A DNA stretch of 64,000 bases from Listeria goaensis (GCF_900186125.1 NZ_FYBQ01000010.1:55605-119604), one strand, 5' to 3'; positions 43,567-55,571 are shown, counted from the first letter of the stretch. Translations and numbers: made by a program. Notes: generated by a model from the letters alone, not told the origin.

Positions 43567-43965
43567 ATGGTGATGACAGATCCAATTGCAGATTTTCTAA
43601 CTCGTATCCGTAATGCGAACATGGTAAAGCATGATAAATTAGAATTACCTGCGTCTAAAATCAAGAAAGAAATCGCTGAAATCCTGAAACGTGAAGGTTT
43701 TGTACGCGATGTTGAGTATATCGAAGACGACAAACAAGGCACTATCCGTGTTTTCTTAAAATATAGTCCGTCTGGCGAACGTGTAATCACTGGTTTGAAA
43801 CGTATCAGTAAACCAGGTCTGCGTGTATACGCTAAATCAAATGAGGTGCCTAAAGTACTTAACGGTCTTGGTATCGCAATCGTATCAACTTCGCAAGGTG
43901 TTTTAACTGACAAAGAAGCTCGCGCTAAACAAGTCGGTGGAGAAGTTCTAGCATACGTTTGGTAA
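43567..43965 (+). CDS. rpsH: 30S ribosomal protein S8
   Basis: 132 residues, binds helix 21 of 16S r[18 protein letters not shown] and [21 protein letters not shown] are canonical. Start ATG is followed at once by GTG-ATG; AAGGAGGG spacing favours the first. S8 represses the spc operon in E. coli; no S8 target was identified here. Confidence 0.97.
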   Translation: MVMTDPIADFLTRIRNANMVKHDKLELPASKIKKEIAEILKREGFVRDVEYIEDDKQGTIRVFLKYSPSGERVITGLKRISKPGLRVYAKSNEVPKVLNGLGIAIVSTSQGVLTDKEARAKQVGGEVLAYVW

Positions 43966-43994
43966 GAAATATATAACACAAGGAGGTGCGATAA

Positions 43995-44531
43995 ATGTCC
44001 CGTATCGGTAAAAAGCCTATTACAATTCCTGCTGGTGTAACTGTTACACTTGACGGAGCTAAGGCTACAGTTAAAGGTCCTAAAGGTGAACTCGTTAAAG
44101 AGTTTAACCCAGACATTAAAATTGATATTGAAGGAAGCGAAATTAACATTTCCCGTCCAACTGATAATAAAACTCATCGTGCTCTTCATGGTACGACTCG
44201 TGCAATCTTAAATAACATGGTTGTCGGAGTATCTGAAGGCTACGAAAAAACTTTAGAATTAATCGGTGTCGGTTACCGTGCACAAAAACAAGGTTCTAAA
44301 CTTGTTCTTAACGTAGGTTACTCTCATCCAGTAGAATTCGAAGCGCCAAAAGGTGTAGAAATTGATGTTCCTGCTAATACGAAAATTATCGTTAAAGGCT
44401 TCAATAAAGAACACGTTGGTGAACTAGCTGCGAATATTCGCGCTGTACGTCCGCCTGAGCCATACAAAGGCAAAGGTATTCGTTACGAAGGCGAATATGT
44501 ACGCCGTAAAGAAGGTAAAACTGGTAAATAA
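43995..44531 (+). CDS. rplF: 50S ribosomal protein L6
   Basis: 178 residues with two similar domains, near the sarcin-ricin loop. [14 protein letters not shown], the interdomain IGVGYRAQ and the C-terminal [22 protein letters not shown] are conserved. AAGGAGGTG upstream. Confidence 0.97.
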   Translation: MSRIGKKPITIPAGVTVTLDGAKATVKGPKGELVKEFNPDIKIDIEGSEINISRPTDNKTHRALHGTTRAILNNMVVGVSEGYEKTLELIGVGYRAQKQGSKLVLNVGYSHPVEFEAPKGVEIDVPANTKIIVKGFNKEHVGELAANIRAVRPPEPYKGKGIRYEGEYVRRKEGKTGK

Positions 44532-44565
44532 TGCCGCATAGGCTATTAGAGAAGAGGTGAGTCGT

Positions 44566-44925
44566 GTGATTACCAAAATCGACAAAAATAAAGTTCGTAA
44601 AAAGAGACATGCTCGTGTTCGTTCTAAAATTACTGGAACTGAAAGTCGTCCACGTTTAAACGTTTTTCGTTCTAATAAAAATATTTACGCTCAATTAATT
44701 GATGATGTAAATGGCGTGACACTTGTAAGTGCATCGAATTTAGATAAAGATTTCGCATCAAGCGAATCAAAAGTTGACGCTGCTAGCAAAGTTGGCGAAT
44801 TAGTCGCAAAACGTGCTTCTGAAAAAGGAATTTCTGCTGTTGTATTTGACCGCGGAGGTTACTTATATCATGGTCGCGTAAAAGCTCTTGCTGAAGCTGC
44901 TCGTGAAAACGGATTACAATTCTAA
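44566..44925 (+). CDS. rplR: 50S ribosomal protein L18
   Basis: 119 residues, 5S rRNA-binding. [18 protein letters not shown] at the N-terminus and [24 protein letters not shown] at the C-terminus are typical. The frame opens with GTG at 44557, but that codon is part of the GAGGTG ribosome site; the GTG at 44566 is correctly spaced and gives the family N-terminus. Confidence 0.95.
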   Translation: MITKIDKNKVRKKRHARVRSKITGTESRPRLNVFRSNKNIYAQLIDDVNGVTLVSASNLDKDFASSESKVDAASKVGELVAKRASEKGISAVVFDRGGYLYHGRVKALAEAARENGLQF

Positions 44926-44946
44926 TAAGAAGGAGGGAAACCTTGC

Positions 44947-45450
44947 ATGGCTGAAATTATTGATGGAAACAAATTAGATTTAGAAGAACGCGTTGTTACA
45001 ATCAACCGTGTTGCTAAAGTAGTTAAAGGTGGTCGTCGTTTCCGCTTCACAGCACTTGTTGTTGTTGGTGATAAAAACGGTCACGTGGGCTTCGGTACTG
45101 GTAAAGCACAAGAAGTTCCAGACGCTATTCGTAAAGCTGTTGAAGATGCGAAGAAAAACATGGTATTCGTACCAACTGTTGACACAACAATTCCGCATAC
45201 AGTTGTAGGTCACTTCGGTGGGGGAGAAATCCTTCTTAAACCTGCGAGCGCCGGTTCTGGTGTAACTGCTGGTGGTCCTGTTCGTGCCGTACTTGAGCTT
45301 GCTGGTGTTGCAGATGTATCTTCCAAATCACTTGGATCAAATACACCTATCAACATGGTGCGCGCTACAATCGACGGTATCAAACAACTTAAAAAAGCTG
45401 AAGAAGTTGCAAAACTTCGTGGCAAAACTGTAGAAGAATTGCTAGGATAA
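44947..45450 (+). CDS. rpsE: 30S ribosomal protein S5
   Basis: 167 residues, dsRNA-binding-like fold involved in decoding fidelity. [22 protein letters not shown] contains the fidelity/spectinomycin loop in wild-type form. [17 protein letters not shown] is conserved. AAGGAGGG upstream. rpmD follows after 16 bases. Confidence 0.97.
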   Translation: MAEIIDGNKLDLEERVVTINRVAKVVKGGRRFRFTALVVVGDKNGHVGFGTGKAQEVPDAIRKAVEDAKKNMVFVPTVDTTIPHTVVGHFGGGEILLKPASAGSGVTAGGPVRAVLELAGVADVSSKSLGSNTPINMVRATIDGIKQLKKAEEVAKLRGKTVEELLG

Positions 45451-45466
45451 GGAGGGAATTATCATT

Positions 45467-45646
45467 ATGGCTAAATTAGAAATCACTCTAAAACGTAGCT
45501 TAATCGGTCGTCCCGAACCACAACGTAAAACTGTTCAAGCATTAGGTCTTGGTAAAACAAATTCCGTTGTCGTTAAAGAAGATAATCCTGCAATTCGTGG
45601 GATGGTTAACAAAGTTAGTCATCTTCTGGACGTTAAAGAAGTTTAA
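45467..45646 (+). CDS. rpmD: 50S ribosomal protein L30
   Basis: 59 residues. Starts [17 protein letters not shown] and includes [13 protein letters not shown] and a C-terminal [12 protein letters not shown], all typical. AAGGAGGG lies nine bases before the ATG. It sits between rpsE and rplO as in all spc operons. Confidence 0.95.
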   Translation: MAKLEITLKRSLIGRPEPQRKTVQALGLGKTNSVVVKEDNPAIRGMVNKVSHLLDVKEV

Positions 45647-45694
45647 GCGAAATTTTCAAATGTAATAAACTAGAATTAGGAGGAGGTGCTTGAC

Positions 45695-46135
45695 ATGAAA
45701 CTACACGAACTTAAGCCTGCTGAAGGTTCTCGCAAAGAGCGTAATCGTGTTGGTCGTGGTACAGGCTCTGGTAACGGTAAAACTTCCGGTCGCGGACATA
45801 AAGGGCAAAAAGCTCGTTCCGGCGGCGGTGTACGTTTAGGTTTTGAAGGTGGACAACTTCCATTATTCCGCCGTATACCAAAACGTGGATTTACGAACAT
45901 CAACCGTAAAGAATTCGCAGTTGTGAATTTAGATGTTTTAAATCGCTTTGAAGAAGGTACAGAAGTAACACCTGAATTATTAATTGAAACTGGTATTGTG
46001 CGTAATGCAAAATCTGGTATTAAAATCCTTTCAAATGGATCTATTGAGAAAAAACTTACAGTGAAAGCAAATAAATTTTCCACAGCTGCTAAGGAAGCAA
46101 TCGAAGCCGCTGGTGGGAAAACTGAGGTGATCTAA
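45695..46135 (+). CDS. rplO: 50S ribosomal protein L15
   Basis: 146 residues, late-assembly 50S protein with the Gly/Arg-rich N-terminal extension [20 protein letters not shown]. The frame opens nine bases earlier, but the ATG at 45695 follows AGGAGGAGG at correct spacing ([12 protein letters not shown]). Its last base is the first base of secY. Confidence 0.96.
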   Translation: MKLHELKPAEGSRKERNRVGRGTGSGNGKTSGRGHKGQKARSGGGVRLGFEGGQLPLFRRIPKRGFTNINRKEFAVVNLDVLNRFEEGTEVTPELLIETGIVRNAKSGIKILSNGSIEKKLTVKANKFSTAAKEAIEAAGGKTEVI

Positions 46136-47430
46136 TGTTTTCAACGTTAGTCAACTTCTTTAGAGTAGCTGATATCCGTAAAAAAATTCTTTTCACAATT
46201 GCGATGTTAATTATTTTCCGTATTGGAACATTTGTGCCCGTGCCTGGGGTGAATGCTGCTGCATTGCAACAAACGATGGAAGGCGGGATTTTTGGCTTTC
46301 TAAACACATTTAATGGTGGAGCATTAAAAAACTTCTCCGTTTTAGCAATGGGTGTTATGCCGTACATCACGGCGTCCATCATTGTTCAACTATTACAAAT
46401 GGATGTTGTTCCTAAACTTACGGAATGGGCGAAGCAAGGGGAAATGGGTCGTAAAAAACTCAACCAACTTACTCGTTATTTAACAATCATTTTAGGTTTA
46501 GTAGAAGCGTTTGGTATGGCATATGGCTTTAACAGACTTTCAGGATCTACTTTGATTTTTAATGCGTCAATTCCACAGTACATTCTAATTGCGATTGTAC
46601 TAATGACAGGTACAATGTTCCTTATGTGGTTAGGGGAACAAATTACAGTTAAAGGTGTCGGTAATGGGGTTTCCATTATTATCTTTGCTGGTATCGTTGC
46701 ACGTATTCCTGATGGTGTTCGTCAAGTTTACGTACAACAAATCGAAGGAGCTGGAGATCAGCTTTTCCTACACATTTTAGTTCTTGCTGGAATCGCACTA
46801 GCTGCACTTCTAATCGTAGTAGTAGTTATTTACTTCCAACAAGCTTTACGTAAAATCCCGATTCAATATTCAAAACGTGTTGCAGGTAACAAGCAAGCTG
46901 GTGCTCAGGCAACTCATTTGCCACTTAAACTTAACTCTGCTGGGGTTATTCCGGTAATCTTCGCGAGTGCGTTTATTATCACACCACAAACCATTCTTAC
47001 TTTCTTTGATAGTAGTAATGAAGTTGTTGCTGTGCTCAAAAATGTGTTTGATTATACGAAACCTATCGGCATGATTTTATATGTAGCACTAATTATCGCA
47101 TTCACTTATTTCTATGCTTTCATTCAAGTTAACCCTGAAAAAGTGGCTGACAATTTGAAGAAGCAAGGTGGATATATCCCTAGTAAACGCCCAGGTAGAG
47201 AAACACAAGCATATCTTACTTCGGTACTTTACCGTCTAACATTTGTTGGTGCACTTTTCCTAGCGGCAGTTGCTGTAATTCCAACTATCGGTACGACCGC
47301 TTTTGGTCTTCCTCAAACGCTCGCTATCGGTGGTACAAGTCTTCTAATCGTAATCGGTGTAGCACTAGATACAACGAAACAACTCGAAGGTCAACTTGTG
47401 AAACGGAATTATCGTGGGTTCATCAAATAA
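46135..47430 (+). CDS. secY: Protein translocase subunit SecY
   Basis: 431 residues with ten membrane helices, the central channel of the Sec translocon. Helix 2 plug and VMPYITASIIVQLLQMD are typical, as are the cytoplasmic loops QAGAQATHLPLKLNSAGVIPVIFA and KKQGGYIPSKRPGRET (the SecA/ribosome contact). The ATG overlaps the rplO stop by one base. Adk follows after a 63-base gap that can form hairpins. Confidence 0.96.
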   Translation: MFSTLVNFFRVADIRKKILFTIAMLIIFRIGTFVPVPGVNAAALQQTMEGGIFGFLNTFNGGALKNFSVLAMGVMPYITASIIVQLLQMDVVPKLTEWAKQGEMGRKKLNQLTRYLTIILGLVEAFGMAYGFNRLSGSTLIFNASIPQYILIAIVLMTGTMFLMWLGEQITVKGVGNGVSIIIFAGIVARIPDGVRQVYVQQIEGAGDQLFLHILVLAGIALAALLIVVVVIYFQQALRKIPIQYSKRVAGNKQAGAQATHLPLKLNSAGVIPVIFASAFIITPQTILTFFDSSNEVVAVLKNVFDYTKPIGMILYVALIIAFTYFYAFIQVNPEKVADNLKKQGGYIPSKRPGRETQAYLTSVLYRLTFVGALFLAAVAVIPTIGTTAFGLPQTLAIGGTSLLIVIGVALDTTKQLEGQLVKRNYRGFIK

Positions 47431-48141
<711 letters not shown>

Positions 48142-48487
48142 GTGCGGAAAGTGCTTGCCCTGCTAACAAATTAATACGTGCAAATTCAATTGGATTGTAG
48201 TATAATGGATAATTGGCAGTGGAATAAAAGCATCATAGCAAATCATGATGAACGAGAGAACCATTTGAAGATCATCCGAAAGATTATATCGAGCTTTAAC
48301 TTTGAGTAATGTTTGCTCAAAATCTCGGCATTACGGATTCACTCTGTGGGTTGTCTAAAAACACCGAAAACGTTGCAAATATGCGACGAGTTTTGGCTTG
48401 TTTACCGTTTTTTCATGTAATCAAGTTTTACACTGATAAAATTTAGTAACCAAGTGGTCTAGTAACCGAGAAGGAGGTAGCGAACAT
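48142..48487 (+). promoter_or_regulatory. Promoter and long structured leader of the infA-rpoA operon
   Basis: A 346-base gap without a credible gene. TATAAT (48201-48206) with GTGCAA 17 bases upstream (48178-48183) forms a promoter, leaving an untranslated leader of about 275 bases before infA. It contains stem-forming stretches, e.g. CCGAAAACGTTGC (near 48363) facing GCGACGAGTTTTGG, and GAGTAATG...CATTAC-like pairs near 48303-48335. Its length and structure suggest RNA-level control of the infA-rpmJ-rpsM-rpsK-rpoA-rplQ unit; no known leader family was recognised. Confidence 0.55.
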
Positions 48488-48706
48488 ATGGCTAAAGAAG
48501 ATGTAATCGAAGTGGAAGGCGTTGTTCAAGAAACTTTACCAAATGCGATGTTCAATGTAGAACTCGAAAATGGTCATAAAGTGCTTGCCACTGTTTCTGG
48601 TAAAATTCGTATGCACTACATCCGTATTTTACCTGGGGACAAAGTGACAGTTGAGCTTTCCCCGTATGATTTAACTCGTGGAAGAATCACTTATCGTTTT
48701 AAATAA
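48488..48706 (+). CDS. infA: Translation initiation factor IF-1
   Basis: 72 residues, an OB-fold protein that occupies the A site during initiation. [21 protein letters not shown] and [15 protein letters not shown] are canonical. AGAAGGAGG precedes the ATG. First gene of the alpha-type operon. Confidence 0.97.
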   Translation: MAKEDVIEVEGVVQETLPNAMFNVELENGHKVLATVSGKIRMHYIRILPGDKVTVELSPYDLTRGRITYRFK

Positions 48707-48755
48707 TTTGCACTCCGAAATTGAATTTATATACCGGTCTGGTTCGCCAGCTTAG

Positions 48756-48923
<168 letters not shown>

Positions 48924-48944
48924 TATAAGGAGGTGCTTGACTAA

Positions 48945-49310
48945 ATGGCACGTATTGCAGGTGTGGACGTTCCACGTGAAAAACGTATTGTTATTTCCCT
49001 GACTTACATTTACGGTATTGGTAAACAAACTGCTATTCAAGTTTTGAAAGAAGCAGGCGTTTCTGAAGATACTCGTACTCGTGATTTAACAGAAGAAGAA
49101 TTAGGTAAAATCCGTGAAATCGTTGACCGTATTAAAGTAGAAGGTGATCTTCGTCGTGAAGTGAACTTGAACATTAAACGTCTGATTGAAATCGGTTCTT
49201 ACCGTGGTATGCGTCACCGTCGTGGACTTCCCGTTCGTGGACAAAATACTAAAAATAATGCTCGTACTCGTAAAGGTCCTTCTAAGACTGTTGCAGGTAA
49301 GAAGAAATAA
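48945..49310 (+). CDS. rpsM: 30S ribosomal protein S13
   Basis: 121 residues, head protein that bridges to the 50S subunit. [23 protein letters not shown] and the basic tail [22 protein letters not shown] are conserved. AAGGAGGTG upstream. Confidence 0.97.
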   Translation: MARIAGVDVPREKRIVISLTYIYGIGKQTAIQVLKEAGVSEDTRTRDLTEEELGKIREIVDRIKVEGDLRREVNLNIKRLIEIGSYRGMRHRRGLPVRGQNTKNNARTRKGPSKTVAGKKK

Positions 49311-49337
49311 TAAGTTAGTAAAGGAGGTAGTAAGTGA

Positions 49338-49727
<390 letters not shown>

Positions 49728-49829
49728 GTAGTCGTATTTCTTATGCCACTCTATACTTCGATTGTTAAACTTGTAAAGAGGTTCGACTAGATTTAGGAAA
49801 TAAGACGTTTTGAAGGAGGGTAAATTTGA

Positions 49830-50774
49830 ATGATCGAAATTGAAAAGCCAAAAATCGAGACGATTGAGATCAGCGATGATGCCAAGTATGGAAAGTTTGT
49901 TGTAGAACCACTTGAGCGTGGATATGGTACAACTTTGGGTAACTCCTTACGTCGTATTCTATTATCTTCACTACCAGGTGCTGCAGTCACTTCAATTCAA
50001 ATTGATGGTGCATTGCATGAGTTTTCTGTTATTGAAGGTGTAGTTGAAGATGTGACAACAATGATTTTAAATATCAAGAAACTTGCACTTAAAGTTTACT
50101 CTGATGAAGAAAAAACATTGGAAATTGATATGCAAGGACCAGGTGTTGTAACTGCTGGAGATATTAATTATGACAGTGATGTTGAAATTTTAAATCCAGA
50201 TTTGCATATTGCTACATTAAGTGATAATGCGAAATTCCATGTGCGCTTGAATGCCACTCGTGGTCGTGGTTATACGCCAGCTGACCAAAACAAACGTGAA
50301 AGTATGCCTATTGGTGTTCTTCCAATAGACTCTATTTTCTCTCCAGTAATTCGTGTGAATTATCAAGTTGAAAATACACGTGTAGGTCAATCGACAAATT
50401 ATGATAAGCTAACTTTTGATGTTTTAACTGATGGAAGCATTAGCCCAGAAGAAGCTGTATCTCTTGGTGCAAAAATCCTTTCTGAGCATTTGAGCATCTT
50501 TGTTAACTTAACAGACGAAGCCCAAAAAGCGGAAATTATGATTGAAAAAGAAGAAAGCCATAAAGAGAAAGTGCTTGAAATGACAATTGAAGAATTAGAT
50601 CTTTCTGTTCGTTCTTATAACTGTCTAAAACGCGCTGGAATCAATACTGTACAAGAATTAGCTGACAAATCAGAAGATGATATGATGAAAGTTCGTAACT
50701 TGGGTCGTAAATCTCTTGAGGAAGTTAAAGTTAAGCTTGCTGACCTTGGCTTAGGTCTAAGAAACGAAAACTGA
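49830..50774 (+). CDS. rpoA: RNA polymerase subunit alpha
   Basis: 314 residues. The N-terminal dimerisation domain contains [25 protein letters not shown]; the C-terminal domain, which contacts UP elements and regulators, has [22 protein letters not shown] and [15 protein letters not shown] 102-base gap separates it from rpsK. GAAGGAGGG precedes the ATG. Confidence 0.97.
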   Translation: MIEIEKPKIETIEISDDAKYGKFVVEPLERGYGTTLGNSLRRILLSSLPGAAVTSIQIDGALHEFSVIEGVVEDVTTMILNIKKLALKVYSDEEKTLEIDMQGPGVVTAGDINYDSDVEILNPDLHIATLSDNAKFHVRLNATRGRGYTPADQNKRESMPIGVLPIDSIFSPVIRVNYQVENTRVGQSTNYDKLTFDVLTDGSISPEEAVSLGAKILSEHLSIFVNLTDEAQKAEIMIEKEESHKEKVLEMTIEELDLSVRSYNCLKRAGINTVQELADKSEDDMMKVRNLGRKSLEEVKVKLADLGLGLRNEN

Positions 50775-50797
50775 TAGAAAAGTAAGGAGGGAATTCC

Positions 50798-51205
50798 ATG
50801 GGTTACAGAAAATTAGGCCGTACGAGCTCACAACGTAAAGCGTTACTACGTGATCTTGCAACGGATTTAATCGTACATGAACGTATCGAAACAACTGAAG
50901 CTCGCGCTAAAGAGATTCGTAAAGTTGTTGAAAAACTTATTACTTCCGGTAAAAAAGGTGACTTGCACGCTCGTCGTCAAGCTGCTGCTTTTGTTCGCCA
51001 TGAAGTTGCTGACGTTAAACAAGTTGACGTAACAAACAAAAAAGGCGAAACTGTGAAGAAAAACCAAGCGGTATACGCGCTTCAAAAACTATTTGATGAT
51101 GTAGCACCTCGTTATGCTGATCGTCAAGGTGGTTACACTCGTATTTACAAAAAAGGACCTCGTCGTGGTGACGGTGCTCCAATGGTAATTATCGAGTTAG
51201 TTTAA
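50798..51205 (+). CDS. rplQ: 50S ribosomal protein L17
   Basis: 135 residues. [24 protein letters not shown] and the C-terminal [24 protein letters not shown] are conserved. AAGGAGGG precedes the ATG. Last gene of the S10-spc-alpha array, followed by two terminators. Confidence 0.97.
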   Translation: MGYRKLGRTSSQRKALLRDLATDLIVHERIETTEARAKEIRKVVEKLITSGKKGDLHARRQAAAFVRHEVADVKQVDVTNKKGETVKKNQAVYALQKLFDDVAPRYADRQGGYTRIYKKGPRRGDGAPMVIIELV

Positions 51206-51268
51206 TAGAAAATGTATGAAAGCAAGTAGAGTGTCATGATAAGCAGGGAAACCTGACTTGTCTAGCTC

Positions 51269-51316
51269 TGTGCGCCTTCTTCTGTTTAAAACGGGGAGGG
51301 CGCAGGCTTTTTTTAT
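51269..51316 (+). terminator. Intrinsic terminator of the ribosomal-protein array
   Basis: TGCGCC (51271-51276) with GGGCGCA (51298-51304) plus inner TTC/GGA pairing, followed by TTTTTTT. Confidence 0.85.
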
Positions 51317-51326
51317 TTCTGTCCAG

Positions 51327-51356
51327 ACTCAAAGTCATTTACTTTGAGTTTTTTTG
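51327..51356 (+). terminator. Second tandem intrinsic terminator
   Basis: ACTCAAAGT pairs with ACTTTGAGT around a five-base loop, followed by a T-run. It backs up the terminator just upstream. Confidence 0.85.
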
Positions 51357-51406
51357 TGTTCAAAAACTAAATTGTTTCCAAGAAAAGCATGATTTTAAAA
51401 CAAGCT

Positions 51407-51435
51407 TTGCGTGTTATGGCGCTTTATACTATAAT
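51407..51435 (+). promoter_or_regulatory. Promoter of the ecfA1-ecfA2-ecfT-truA operon
   Basis: TTGCGT (51407-51412), 17-base spacer and a perfect TATAAT (51430-51435). Confidence 0.7.
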
Positions 51436-51471
51436 AAATAAGGTGTAGCCTGTATGAAAGAGGTGCGAATA

Positions 51472-52311
51472 ATGGCGGAAGATTTTGTGAAGATAGATCA
51501 CGTTTTTTATAAATATGATGATGAGTCGAGCTATGCAGTGCATGATGTGACTTTTTCTGTCGAAAAAGGTGAATGGTTGGCGCTAGTAGGTCATAATGGT
51601 TCAGGGAAATCGACTCTTGCTAGACTTTTGAACGGCTTGCTTTTCCCAGAAAAAGGGTTAATTAAAATCGGGCACTATGTTTTGTCAGAAAAGACGATTT
51701 GGGATATCCGCAGACAAGTCGGTATGGTTTTCCAAAATCCTGATAATCAATTTGTGGGCGCGACTGTGCAGGATGACGTCGCGTTTGGATTAGAGAACCA
51801 CGGCGTACCTCATGATGATATGGTGGAGCGTGTGAGCGAGGCGCTACGTGAAGTTGGCATGCAAGAATACAAGGAGCACGAACCGGCTCGTTTGTCTGGT
51901 GGTCAGAAGCAACGGGTAGCCATTGCTGGTGTGTTGGCGCTCAAACCGGATGTCATTATTTTGGATGAAGCGACGTCCATGTTAGACCCGCGTGGGAGAG
52001 CTGAAGTGATGGAGACTATTCGCAGGCTTAGGGAAAAGGAAGATATTACGGTTATTTCGATTACGCATGACTTGGATGAGGTGCTTTATGCTGACCGGGT
52101 CATCGTGATGAATGAAGGAGAACGTTTCAGAGAAGGCACTCCAAAAGAAATTTTTAAAAATGCGGAAGAAATGAAACAAATTGGTTTAGGTGTACCCTTT
52201 ATTGTTGAACTGGAAGGACAGCTAGAACAGCAAGGGGTACCAATTGGCGAGCCAGTTTTATCGGAAGGAGAGCTGTTAAATTTATTATGGGAATCAAACT
52301 CGAGCAAGTAG
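51472..52311 (+). CDS. ecfA1: Energy-coupling factor transporter ATPase EcfA1
   Basis: 279 residues, one of the two ATPases that power group II ECF vitamin transporters. Walker [11 protein letters not shown]-loop [10 protein letters not shown], signature RLSGGQKQR, Walker [10 protein letters not shown] and the switch His in SITHDLDE are intact. The frame opens at 51454, but GAAAGAGGTG is positioned for the ATG at 51472. The ecfA2 gene overlaps its end by 25 bases. The same ATPases are used by FmnA encoded at 34689 in this window. Confidence 0.94.
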   Translation: MAEDFVKIDHVFYKYDDESSYAVHDVTFSVEKGEWLALVGHNGSGKSTLARLLNGLLFPEKGLIKIGHYVLSEKTIWDIRRQVGMVFQNPDNQFVGATVQDDVAFGLENHGVPHDDMVERVSEALREVGMQEYKEHEPARLSGGQKQRVAIAGVLALKPDVIILDEATSMLDPRGRAEVMETIRRLREKEDITVISITHDLDEVLYADRVIVMNEGERFREGTPKEIFKNAEEMKQIGLGVPFIVELEGQLEQQGVPIGEPVLSEGELLNLLWESNSSK

Positions 52312-53159
52312 GATACTGTTATCAAAAAAATAGCCCTTTTGAGAAACGTGCGCTCACTGATGTGAATGTGACATTTGAAACTGGCAGTTATACGGCCGTC
52401 ATTGGCCACACTGGATCGGGGAAATCGACGCTCGTACAACATTTGAATGCCTTGCTTTTACCTACTGAGGGGAAAATAACGCTGTTTGATCGTGAAATGA
52501 TTGCCGGTGTGAAGCAAAAAAAATTACGCGATATCCGGCGCCGTGTGGGCATCGTGTTTCAGTTTCCAGAAGCCCAATTGTTTGAAGAAACGGTGTTAAA
52601 AGACATTATGTTTGGGCCGCTTAATTTTGGGGCGACAAAAGAAGAGGCGGAAAAACGTGCGCGCGAAGTCATTCAAGATGTAGGTTTAACAGACGCGATT
52701 TTGGAACGATCTCCATTTGAACTTTCGGGCGGTCAAAAACGGCGTGTCGCCATTGCTGGTGTGCTGGCGATGGAACCGGAAGTCCTCGTGCTAGATGAGC
52801 CGACTGCTGGTCTTGATCCGCATGGGCGGCAGGAAATTATGGAAATGTTTTATGAACTGCATCAAAATAAAAAATTGACGACCATCTTGGTTACACATAG
52901 CATGGAAGATGCGGCGCGTTACGCTGAAAAGATTGTGCTTATGAAAGACGGCACGGTGAATCAAGTCGGGGATCCCCGTACGATTTTTACGGAGTCGGAA
53001 AAGCTTCTCAATTTAGGGCTTTTAGTACCAGAAGTGGTTCGGTTTCAGCGGAATTTTGAGCGCAAATTTAATGTAACGCTATCCAAAACATGTTTAAATA
53101 TGGAGGAATTGTTGCAGGAGATTGTGCCGTTTTTAGCTAAGGATGCGTCGCCGTTATGA
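52287..53159 (+). CDS. ecfA2: Energy-coupling factor transporter ATPase EcfA2
   Basis: 290 residues, partner ATPase of EcfA1. Walker [11 protein letters not shown]-loop [10 protein letters not shown], signature ELSGGQKRR, Walker [14 protein letters not shown] and H-loop VTHSMED are all present. Start ATG lies inside the end of ecfA1 with GGAAGGAGAG upstream. ecfT overlaps its stop by four bases. Confidence 0.94.
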   Translation: MGIKLEQVGYCYQKNSPFEKRALTDVNVTFETGSYTAVIGHTGSGKSTLVQHLNALLLPTEGKITLFDREMIAGVKQKKLRDIRRRVGIVFQFPEAQLFEETVLKDIMFGPLNFGATKEEAEKRAREVIQDVGLTDAILERSPFELSGGQKRRVAIAGVLAMEPEVLVLDEPTAGLDPHGRQEIMEMFYELHQNKKLTTILVTHSMEDAARYAEKIVLMKDGTVNQVGDPRTIFTESEKLLNLGLLVPEVVRFQRNFERKFNVTLSKTCLNMEELLQEIVPFLAKDASPL

Positions 53160-53953
53160 TGGATAAAATGATTTTAGGGCGGTACATTCCGAGCGATTCG
53201 TGGTTACATAAAATAGATCCGCGCGCTAAGATTACGGCTGTCATGGCATTTATTGTCATTGTTTTTTTGGCGAATAATTGGCTGACCTACGCGGTCTTGT
53301 TTGTATATGTTTTAGCATTAGTTTTGACCTCGAAAATTCCTTTTCTCTTCTTTCTAAAAGGCTTGCAACCAATCATGTGGCTGATTCTTTTAACATTATT
53401 ACTTCAAGTTTTTTTCACACAAGGGGGAGAAACGTTATTTGCGCTTGGACCAATTAAAGTGACAACACTAGGGCTTATGAACGGGGTTAAAATGTTTTGT
53501 CGCTTCGTGCTAATTGTGTTCATGACAACGCTTCTCACGCTTACCACAAGTCCGATTGAACTTACAGATGGTCTTGAGAAAATTTTGGCGCCGTTCCGAA
53601 TTGTGCGCCTTCCGGTTCATGAATTGGCTCTTATGCTTAGCATTTCGCTGCGCTTCATTCCAACTTTGATGGACGAAACGGAGAAGATAATGAAGGCTCA
53701 AAAAGCGCGTGGCGTTGAGTTTACAAGTGGCAAAATTAGCGACCGCATTCGAGCAATTGTTCCGCTGCTTATCCCGCTATTTATCAGCGCGTTTAAACGT
53801 GCTGAAGATTTGGCGATTGCGATGGAAGCGCGCGGCTACCGCGGTGGACACGGGCGAACGAGATTCCGCTTGCTGAAATGGCGTTTTGCAGATACAGGTT
53901 TACTCATTTCGCTTATCATTTTGACGGGTATTTTAGTATTACTTAGAAATTAG
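53156..53953 (+). CDS. ecfT: Energy-coupling factor transporter transmembrane protein EcfT
   Basis: 265 residues, about six helices. It couples EcfA1/EcfA2 ATP hydrolysis to substrate-binding S-components (e.g. RibU, BioY, ThiT). Two coupling motifs, [13 protein letters not shown] (near residue 180) and EARGYRGG (near 222), are clear. The first ATG overlaps the ecfA2 stop; a second ATG follows directly. It is clearly paralogous to FmnA in the EET locus. Confidence 0.93.
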   Translation: MMDKMILGRYIPSDSWLHKIDPRAKITAVMAFIVIVFLANNWLTYAVLFVYVLALVLTSKIPFLFFLKGLQPIMWLILLTLLLQVFFTQGGETLFALGPIKVTTLGLMNGVKMFCRFVLIVFMTTLLTLTTSPIELTDGLEKILAPFRIVRLPVHELALMLSISLRFIPTLMDETEKIMKAQKARGVEFTSGKISDRIRAIVPLLIPLFISAFKRAEDLAIAMEARGYRGGHGRTRFRLLKWRFADTGLLISLIILTGILVLLRN

Positions 53954-53964
53954 GAGGCGTTTTT

Positions 53965-54711
53965 GTGACGCGATATAAAGCGGTTATTGCCTATGATGGC
54001 AGTGACTTTTCTGGCTATCAAGTGCAGCCGAATGGACGCACAGTGCAAGAAGAAATTGAAAAAGCGCTGAAAAAAATGCATAAAGGTAATTTTGGGCGGA
54101 TTGTTGCGTCAGGCCGAACGGATACTGGTGTTCACGCAACAGGACAGGTCATTCATTTTGATTCGCCGCTTCAAATCGAGCCGGAAAAGTTCCGGATTGC
54201 CTTGCAAACAGGAACACCGCGCGACATTAGCTTTCTATCCGTAGAAAAGGTTTCGGACGATTTTCACGCGCGCTTCGACGTAACTGGCAAGGAATATCGC
54301 TACGTTATCGATCGTTCCAAAATCTTTAATCCGTTTAAAAGGGATTTTGCGCTACATTTCCCGTATGCACTAGACCTTGAAAAAATGGGCTCAGTCGCAA
54401 AGCTCCTAATTGGAGAACACGACTTCACGAGCTTTTGTTCGGCGAGGGCGGAACAAGAAAGCAAAGTGCGGACGATTTACCATATCGAAATTGTCGAAGT
54501 CGATGAAACGACACTCATGATTTCGTATCAGGGAAGCGGCTTTTTATATAATATGGTGCGGATTTTAACCGGCGTTCTATTAGATGCTGGGCAGGGGAAG
54601 CTTAGTGAAGCAGATATTCTGCGTGCTTTTAATGCCAAAAGTCGTGAAGCTTTAAGAAGTAAAACAGCGCCTCCAGAAGGCTTATATTTGCATACTGTTT
54701 TTTATGATTGA
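53965..54711 (+). CDS. truA: tRNA pseudouridine(38-40) synthase TruA
   Basis: 248 residues, modifies the anticodon arm of many tRNAs. The catalytic Asp53 is in [29 protein letters not shown] and [15 protein letters not shown] are conserved. It starts with GTG after AGGAGGCG, 11 bases after ecfT. In L. monocytogenes truA is followed by rplM; here a PTS cluster lies in between. Confidence 0.95.
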   Translation: MTRYKAVIAYDGSDFSGYQVQPNGRTVQEEIEKALKKMHKGNFGRIVASGRTDTGVHATGQVIHFDSPLQIEPEKFRIALQTGTPRDISFLSVEKVSDDFHARFDVTGKEYRYVIDRSKIFNPFKRDFALHFPYALDLEKMGSVAKLLIGEHDFTSFCSARAEQESKVRTIYHIEIVEVDETTLMISYQGSGFLYNMVRILTGVLLDAGQGKLSEADILRAFNAKSREALRSKTAPPEGLYLHTVFYD

Positions 54712-54777
54712 TTGTTATATTCAAATAAAACATGATATACTTATAAAAGATATGACAAATTATAAAGGATGTATGGC

Positions 54778-55473
54778 ATGAATGATACAAAGTACGAATT
54801 GATTGCAAGTGATATAAGGCGAAAAATCCAAGAAGGTGCCTATGAAGTAAACGAACAACTTCCTTTTGAGAAGGATTTATGTAAAGCATACAATGCGAGT
54901 AGAATTACGATTAGAAAAGCAATGGACATGCTCGTAAATGAAGGCCTCATCTATAAACGTAGAGGGTCAGGAAGCTATGTGAAAGGCGCTGAAATGAGCG
55001 CGCAGCTCCAAGCGACGACTTTAGAAAATTTTTCAGGGAAAGACATTACAACAGAGGTAATTGATTTCACGGTAATAAAATCACCCGATGATATTGCAGA
55101 AAAGCTTAAAATCTCCTCGTTTGATTTTGTTTATGATATACGAAGGTTGCATAAAAAGAATAATTCTCCCTTTGCGATTGAACAAAGTTACATGCCGATT
55201 CAGCTCATTCAAGGAATACGTTTGGACGTACTGACAACATCCATTTATAATTTTGTTAAAGATGAAATTGGTCTTGTTCCAAAAAGCGTGCATCGTCAGC
55301 TAAATGCCTGTCATCCTTCGAAAAATGATGAGAAGTTGCTTGAGGTTGACTGGAATTTTCCGCTGCTTGAGATGGAACAAATTGTGTATTTAGACAATGG
55401 AAAGCCTTGTGAATACTCTGTTTCTAAAATTAAAACGGGAGAATACAAATTCCAAACCGTGAATATTATTTAA
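54778..55473 (+). CDS. GntR family (HutC/UTRA) transcriptional regulator
   Basis: 231 residues. The N-terminal winged HTH is clear (DIRRKIQEGAYEVNEQLPFE, then RITIRKAMDMLVNEGLIYKRRGSGSYV, residues about 10-70); a UTRA effector domain follows (about 90-225). Such regulators are normally repressors relieved by a sugar phosphate. The frame opens at 54769, but AAAGG is spaced correctly for the ATG at 54778. It has a terminator and is upstream of PTS genes whose promoter carries a palindrome resembling sequences in its own promoter (ACTTATA). Confidence 0.87.
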   Translation: MNDTKYELIASDIRRKIQEGAYEVNEQLPFEKDLCKAYNASRITIRKAMDMLVNEGLIYKRRGSGSYVKGAEMSAQLQATTLENFSGKDITTEVIDFTVIKSPDDIAEKLKISSFDFVYDIRRLHKKNNSPFAIEQSYMPIQLIQGIRLDVLTTSIYNFVKDEIGLVPKSVHRQLNACHPSKNDEKLLEVDWNFPLLEMEQIVYLDNGKPCEYSVSKIKTGEYKFQTVNII

Positions 55474-55499
55474 AGAAAGCCAGATAGGTTTTCTTTTTT
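55472..55499 (+). terminator. Intrinsic terminator of the GntR regulator gene
   Basis: AAGAAAGCC pairs with GGTTTTCTT (one G-U) followed by T residues; the stem begins at the stop codon. Confidence 0.75.
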
Positions 55500-55518
55500 T
55501 GTTCCCTGATATGTTATA

Positions 55519-55534
55519 ACTTATATAAATAAGT
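55519..55534. promoter_or_regulatory. Candidate GntR operator
   Basis: ACTTAT-ATAA-ATAAGT palindrome directly upstream of the -35 box of the PTS promoter; a related ACTTATA appears in the regulator's own promoter region (near 54738). Confidence 0.55.
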
Positions 55535-55535
55535 A

Positions 55536-55563
55536 TTGACTTATATAGAAAAAACGTTATACT
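55536..55563 (+). promoter_or_regulatory. Promoter of the PTS IIB-IIC-IIA-esterase operon
   Basis: TTGACT (55536-55541), 16-base spacer and TATACT (55558-55563), 50 bases before the IIB start. Confidence 0.7.
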
Positions 55564-55571
55564 AATAATTA

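Noticed and set aside
48142..48487. Relic of the map (methionine aminopeptidase) gene
   Set aside because: No frame resembles Map and Listeria normally lacks map at this place; noncoding leader is more likely.
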